The notes under the pieces are model-generated. The model saw only the letters and a program-made list of their open reading frames with translations, was not told where the DNA came from and made no database searches. From Bdellovibrionales bacterium (GTDB lineage: Bacteria; Bdellovibrionota; UBA1018; CAIMNF01): 64,000 nucleotides of DNA. Shown here piece by piece: positions 61,429 through 64,000 of the stretch (positions are counted from its first letter, which is position 1; each line of letters opens with the position of its first letter). Both the position numbers and the translations under genes were made by a program. The stretch is from NCBI GenBank assembly GCA_947502835.1, contig CANNBJ010000003.1:248001-312000 (forward strand), written 5' to 3'.

Positions 61429-63235
61429 CTCCCCCGGCAAGATCAATCGCAATCACAAAGACATCAAAAAGCTTCTCGACCTTGGGGTGCAGAGGGGGTT
61501 CTTGTCGTACGTGGAAGTGCACGAGCTTCTTCCCTCCGAAATGGTTTCGTCCGAAGAAGTCGATGAAGTCATGGTGCTTCTTGCGGAAAACGAAATCGAG
61601 ATCACCGATGGCCGCAGAAGGCCCGACGACGGGGAAGAGAAGGAAGAGGATTCCCTGCTCGAGGATCTGGCGCAGGAGCCACAAGCAGAAGAAGAGCTCC
61701 AGTCAGACGAATCCGGGGATCTGGTTTCGACCGCAGATTATGCAAAGGGCACAGACCCTGTAAAACTTTACCTGAAAAAAATGGGTTCCGTATCTCTCCT
61801 CACGCGTGAGGGAGAAGTGGAGATTGCCAAGCGAATCGAGGAGGGTGAGCTTGAGATCCTTCGCGCTCTTCTTGCCTCCCGTCTCGGAACCATGGCGATT
61901 GTGGAACTCGGCGAGCGCTTGGAGACCGCAAAGACCAAAGTGAAGGATGTGATTCGCGGGGTGGAGGATGAGGTTTCCCCGGAAGACGAGAAAGAGTATC
62001 TCGACAAGGTGATTCGCGCCGTTTCGAAGGTGAAGTCGCTTCTTTCCTTCCAGGAGAAAATGGATTCGAAGCTTGTGGGGCCCGAGGCACGCAAAACTCC
62101 TGCCAAGGAAAAAGAAGCAATCCGCAACGACATCAAAAAGCGCGAGCGCCAGGTGGAAACCGCCTTCGAGAGCATTGCCTTCAACCGGAAGACGATCAAC
62201 GTGCTCTCGGCCCAGATCAAGGATTATTGGAATCGCGGCCGTGAGCTCAATGAGGAACGCTCCAAAATTTATCAGTATCTCGGCGTGAAGGACGCGGAAG
62301 CGTTCCAAACGGTTGCGGATTACATCAAGGATCCTTCGAAGATCCCTGAAACCTGCAAAAAGTTCGATCTTCCCGAGGCAAAGCTTCTTCAACTGGTGTC
62401 CCAGGAGGATGAAGCGATCAAGAAGCTCGTACGTCTGGAAGGCGAGTCCGGCGTCACCGTGGAGGAACTCAAGCGCATCAACGAGAGTCTCATGATCGGA
62501 GAGCGCAGAGCGGATATCGCAAAGAGCGAGCTCGTGGAGGCGAACCTTCGTCTTGTGGTTTCGATTGCCAAGAAATACACCAACCGCGGATTGCAGTTCC
62601 TCGACCTGATTCAGGAAGGGAACATCGGTCTCATGAAGGCGGTCGACAAGTTCGAGTACCGCCGAGGATACAAATTCTCGACCTACGCGACTTGGTGGAT
62701 TCGCCAGGCCATCACCCGCGCGATCGCAGATCAGGCCCGCACGATCCGGATCCCGGTTCACATGATTGAAACCATCAATAAGCTTGTTCGTACCTCCCGC
62801 ATGCTGATGCAGCAGCTCGGACGCGAGCCTCAGCCCGAGGAGATTGCAGTCAAGATGGAGATGCCCGTCGACAAGGTTCGCAAGGTTCTGAAGATCGCAA
62901 AAGAACCCATTTCGCTTGAGACTCCGATCGGTGAGGAAGAAGATTCTTCTTTAGGTGATTTTATCGAGGATAAAAACATCATCAATCCATCCGAGGCAGT
63001 GATCAGTTTGAACCTCTCCGAGCAAACCCGGAAGGTTCTCTCGACCCTCACGCCTCGCGAAGAAAAAGTGCTTCGCATGCGGTTCGGGATCGGCGAGAAG
63101 TCCGACCATACGCTTGAAGAAGTGGGGCAGGATTTCTTCGTGACCCGCGAGCGGATCCGTCAGATCGAAGCAAAGGCGCTCCGGAAACTTCGGCATCCGA
63201 GCCGATCAAAGCTTCTCAAAGCGTTCGTGGACTGA
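61406..63235 (+). CDS. rpoD: Primary sigma factor RpoD (sigma-70)
   Basis: A protein of 609 residues. Region 1.1 is at the N-terminus ([20 protein letters not shown]), followed by an acidic stretch, region 1.2 ([21 protein letters not shown]), a long non-conserved domain, and regions 2.1-2.4 ([35 protein letters not shown]). Region 3 follows, and 4.2 ends in [19 protein letters not shown]. The ATG at 61406 lies inside dnaG, so the two are translationally linked. Confidence 0.97.
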   Translation: MSQEKPTNSPGKINRNHKDIKKLLDLGVQRGFLSYVEVHELLPSEMVSSEEVDEVMVLLAENEIEITDGRRRPDDGEEKEEDSLLEDLAQEPQAEEELQSDESGDLVSTADYAKGTDPVKLYLKKMGSVSLLTREGEVEIAKRIEEGELEILRALLASRLGTMAIVELGERLETAKTKVKDVIRGVEDEVSPEDEKEYLDKVIRAVSKVKSLLSFQEKMDSKLVGPEARKTPAKEKEAIRNDIKKRERQVETAFESIAFNRKTINVLSAQIKDYWNRGRELNEERSKIYQYLGVKDAEAFQTVADYIKDPSKIPETCKKFDLPEAKLLQLVSQEDEAIKKLVRLEGESGVTVEELKRINESLMIGERRADIAKSELVEANLRLVVSIAKKYTNRGLQFLDLIQEGNIGLMKAVDKFEYRRGYKFSTYATWWIRQAITRAIADQARTIRIPVHMIETINKLVRTSRMLMQQLGREPQPEEIAVKMEMPVDKVRKVLKIAKEPISLETPIGEEEDSSLGDFIEDKNIINPSEAVISLNLSEQTRKVLSTLTPREEKVLRMRFGIGEKSDHTLEEVGQDFFVTRERIRQIEAKALRKLRHPSRSKLLKAFVD

Positions 63236-63296
63236 AAAACCAAAAAATATTGCAAGTGATTGCGGCTCGGAAATATCCGATGGGGGACCCTTTTCA

Positions 63297-63596
63297 ATGG
63301 TAAAGGAATTCATAGAGTTCTTGAAGCAATACGGAGTCATCGGGCTTGCCATCGCAGTCATCATTGGCGGCAAGTTGAATGATTTCATCTCCTCTCTCGT
63401 AAATGACCTGCTCATGCCGCTGATCTTCAAGCCAGCCCTTGAGGCCGCTCAAGTGGATGACATTCGCAAGCTCAGTGCCGGTGGGGTTCTCTACGGGAAG
63501 GTGATCGGATCCGCACTTGATTTTGTGATCGTGGCATTCGTGGTGTTCATGATTGCGAAGTTCATTTTGCGCGAACAAGCCGTTTCCAAAAAGTGA
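63297..63596 (+). CDS. mscL: MscL-family mechanosensitive channel (short)
   Basis: A protein of 99 residues. EFIEFLKQYGVIGLAIAVII and DFISSLVNDLLMPLIFKP form the pore helix and its glycine-rich face as in MscL. A second helix (DFVIVAFVVFMIAKFIL) follows. It is shorter than the usual 130 or more residues, with a brief loop and no long C-terminal helix. It would relieve osmotic pressure in the inner membrane. Confidence 0.75.
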   Translation: MVKEFIEFLKQYGVIGLAIAVIIGGKLNDFISSLVNDLLMPLIFKPALEAAQVDDIRKLSAGGVLYGKVIGSALDFVIVAFVVFMIAKFILREQAVSKK

Positions 63597-63606
63597 GGAA
63601 TTGGGC

Positions 63607-64000
63607 ATGAAACTTTTTTTATTCTTATTGCTTCTTTCTACGAGTACCAATGCATTTGCGATCGATGGGCTCAAAAATGAATCAGAAGTCGGAGTGGTAT
63701 TGACCTCCGGAAACAACGAGGTCTCGACCATCAGTGGAAAGCAAGCATCCACCTATGTTTCAGGATTGGATACCTATTCCTTCACGGGAAGGTACCTGAC
63801 TTCTTCGAACGAAGGCATCCAGCAGGCCCTTCAGTGGGGGTTGGGTCTCAAGTATGATCGAGGGCTCGCGGATGATTTCAGTGTGTTTCTTGGTCAAATC
63901 CTGGAGAGCAACATTTTTCAAAACATCAACCAGCGGTATGCCACTGACTTGGGTGGAAAGTTTGTGTTTTACAATTCCGAAAAGGAATTCACCTGGTTTG
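63607..64000 (+). CDS. DUF481-like outer-membrane protein (partial)
   Basis: The window edge cuts the gene after about 131 codons. A signal peptide (MKLFLFLLLLSTSTNAFA) precedes alternating beta strands: NESEVGVVLTSGNNEVSTIS, SFTGRYLTSSNE, WGLGLKYDRGLADDFSVF. This matches DUF481/YdiY outer-membrane barrels, usually salt-induced and of unknown function. GAGGAA lies 6 bases before the ATG. It follows the MscL-like gene closely, so the two may share an osmotic-stress transcript. Confidence 0.75.
   Translation, partial: MKLFLFLLLLSTSTNAFAIDGLKNESEVGVVLTSGNNEVSTISGKQASTYVSGLDTYSFTGRYLTSSNEGIQQALQWGLGLKYDRGLADDFSVFLGQILESNIFQNINQRYATDLGGKFVFYNSEKEFTWF

Overview
The window is chromosomal DNA of a Gram-negative bacterium. 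It carries an LPS-transport ABC ATPase (lptB) beside an LptC/LptA-type protein, sigma-54 (rpoN), sigma-70 (rpoD), a chemoreceptor behind a flagellar-type sigma-28 promoter, lipoproteins, and the start of an outer-membrane DUF481 protein. Many genes encode exported proteins of no recognised family, and there is a transglutaminase-elicitor-like protein, an Rsm22-like methyltransferase and a Csd6-like L,D-transpeptidase. Together these suggest a member of the Bdellovibrionota/Oligoflexia or another delta-proteobacteria-like lineage. This placement is inference; no 16S gene is present. No insertion sequence, phage, integrase or CRISPR array was seen. Genes are packed tightly, with many 4-base start/stop overlaps and several convergent 3' overlaps.

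Layout. 1-2.6 kb: partial haem-motif chemoreceptor and a VWA lipoprotein. 2.6-9.5 kb: a six-gene minus-strand operon (permease, glutamine-synthetase-like ligase, iron alcohol dehydrogenase, class-I amidotransferase hydrolase, aldehyde dehydrogenase, exported methyltransferase-like protein) just downstream of tRNA-Arg. The gene set fits ethanolamine catabolism through gamma-glutamylated intermediates. 9.6-14.4 kb: a palindrome and two exported proteins, one about 1240 residues. 14.3-18.9 kb: an overlapping minus-strand operon of folE, a c-type cytochrome, a membrane protein, a GH1 glycosidase and an acyltransferase. 19-26.3 kb: exported unknowns, a large SWIM-SNF2 helicase and a zinc-ribbon membrane metalloprotease-like protein. 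26.4-26.9 kb: tRNA-Glu with a palindromic array. 27-35 kb: sppA, rsmB-like, a transglutaminase-like protein, then a minus-strand cluster with psd and an Rsm22-like gene. 35-48 kb: ssb, a GT2 glycosyltransferase, L,D-transpeptidase, FAD oxidoreductase, beta-lactamase-like protein, M48 protease, thioesterase-like protein, methyltransferase, mpl, coiled-coil protein, pyk and a second Sun-family methyltransferase. 48-50.7 kb: HDOD, histidine kinase and response regulator operon. 50.8-55 kb: transporter, RDD, FecR-like protein, tRNA-Pro with a second palindromic array, and exported proteins. 55-58.7 kb: rpoN, lptB and the LptC/LptA-type gene. 58.7-63.2 kb: the macromolecular synthesis operon rpsU-yqeY-dnaG-rpoD. 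The window ends with an MscL-like channel and a DUF481 protein.

Two things stand out. The first is the ethanolamine-type gamma-glutamylation operon. The second is a repeat architecture at two tRNA genes: the tRNA 3' end and its flank are copied first inverted and then direct, around a shared core of 58-59 bases. Cell-envelope work is a recurring theme: mpl (peptidoglycan recycling), L,D-transpeptidase, psd, LPS transport, acyltransferase, MscL and M48 protease.
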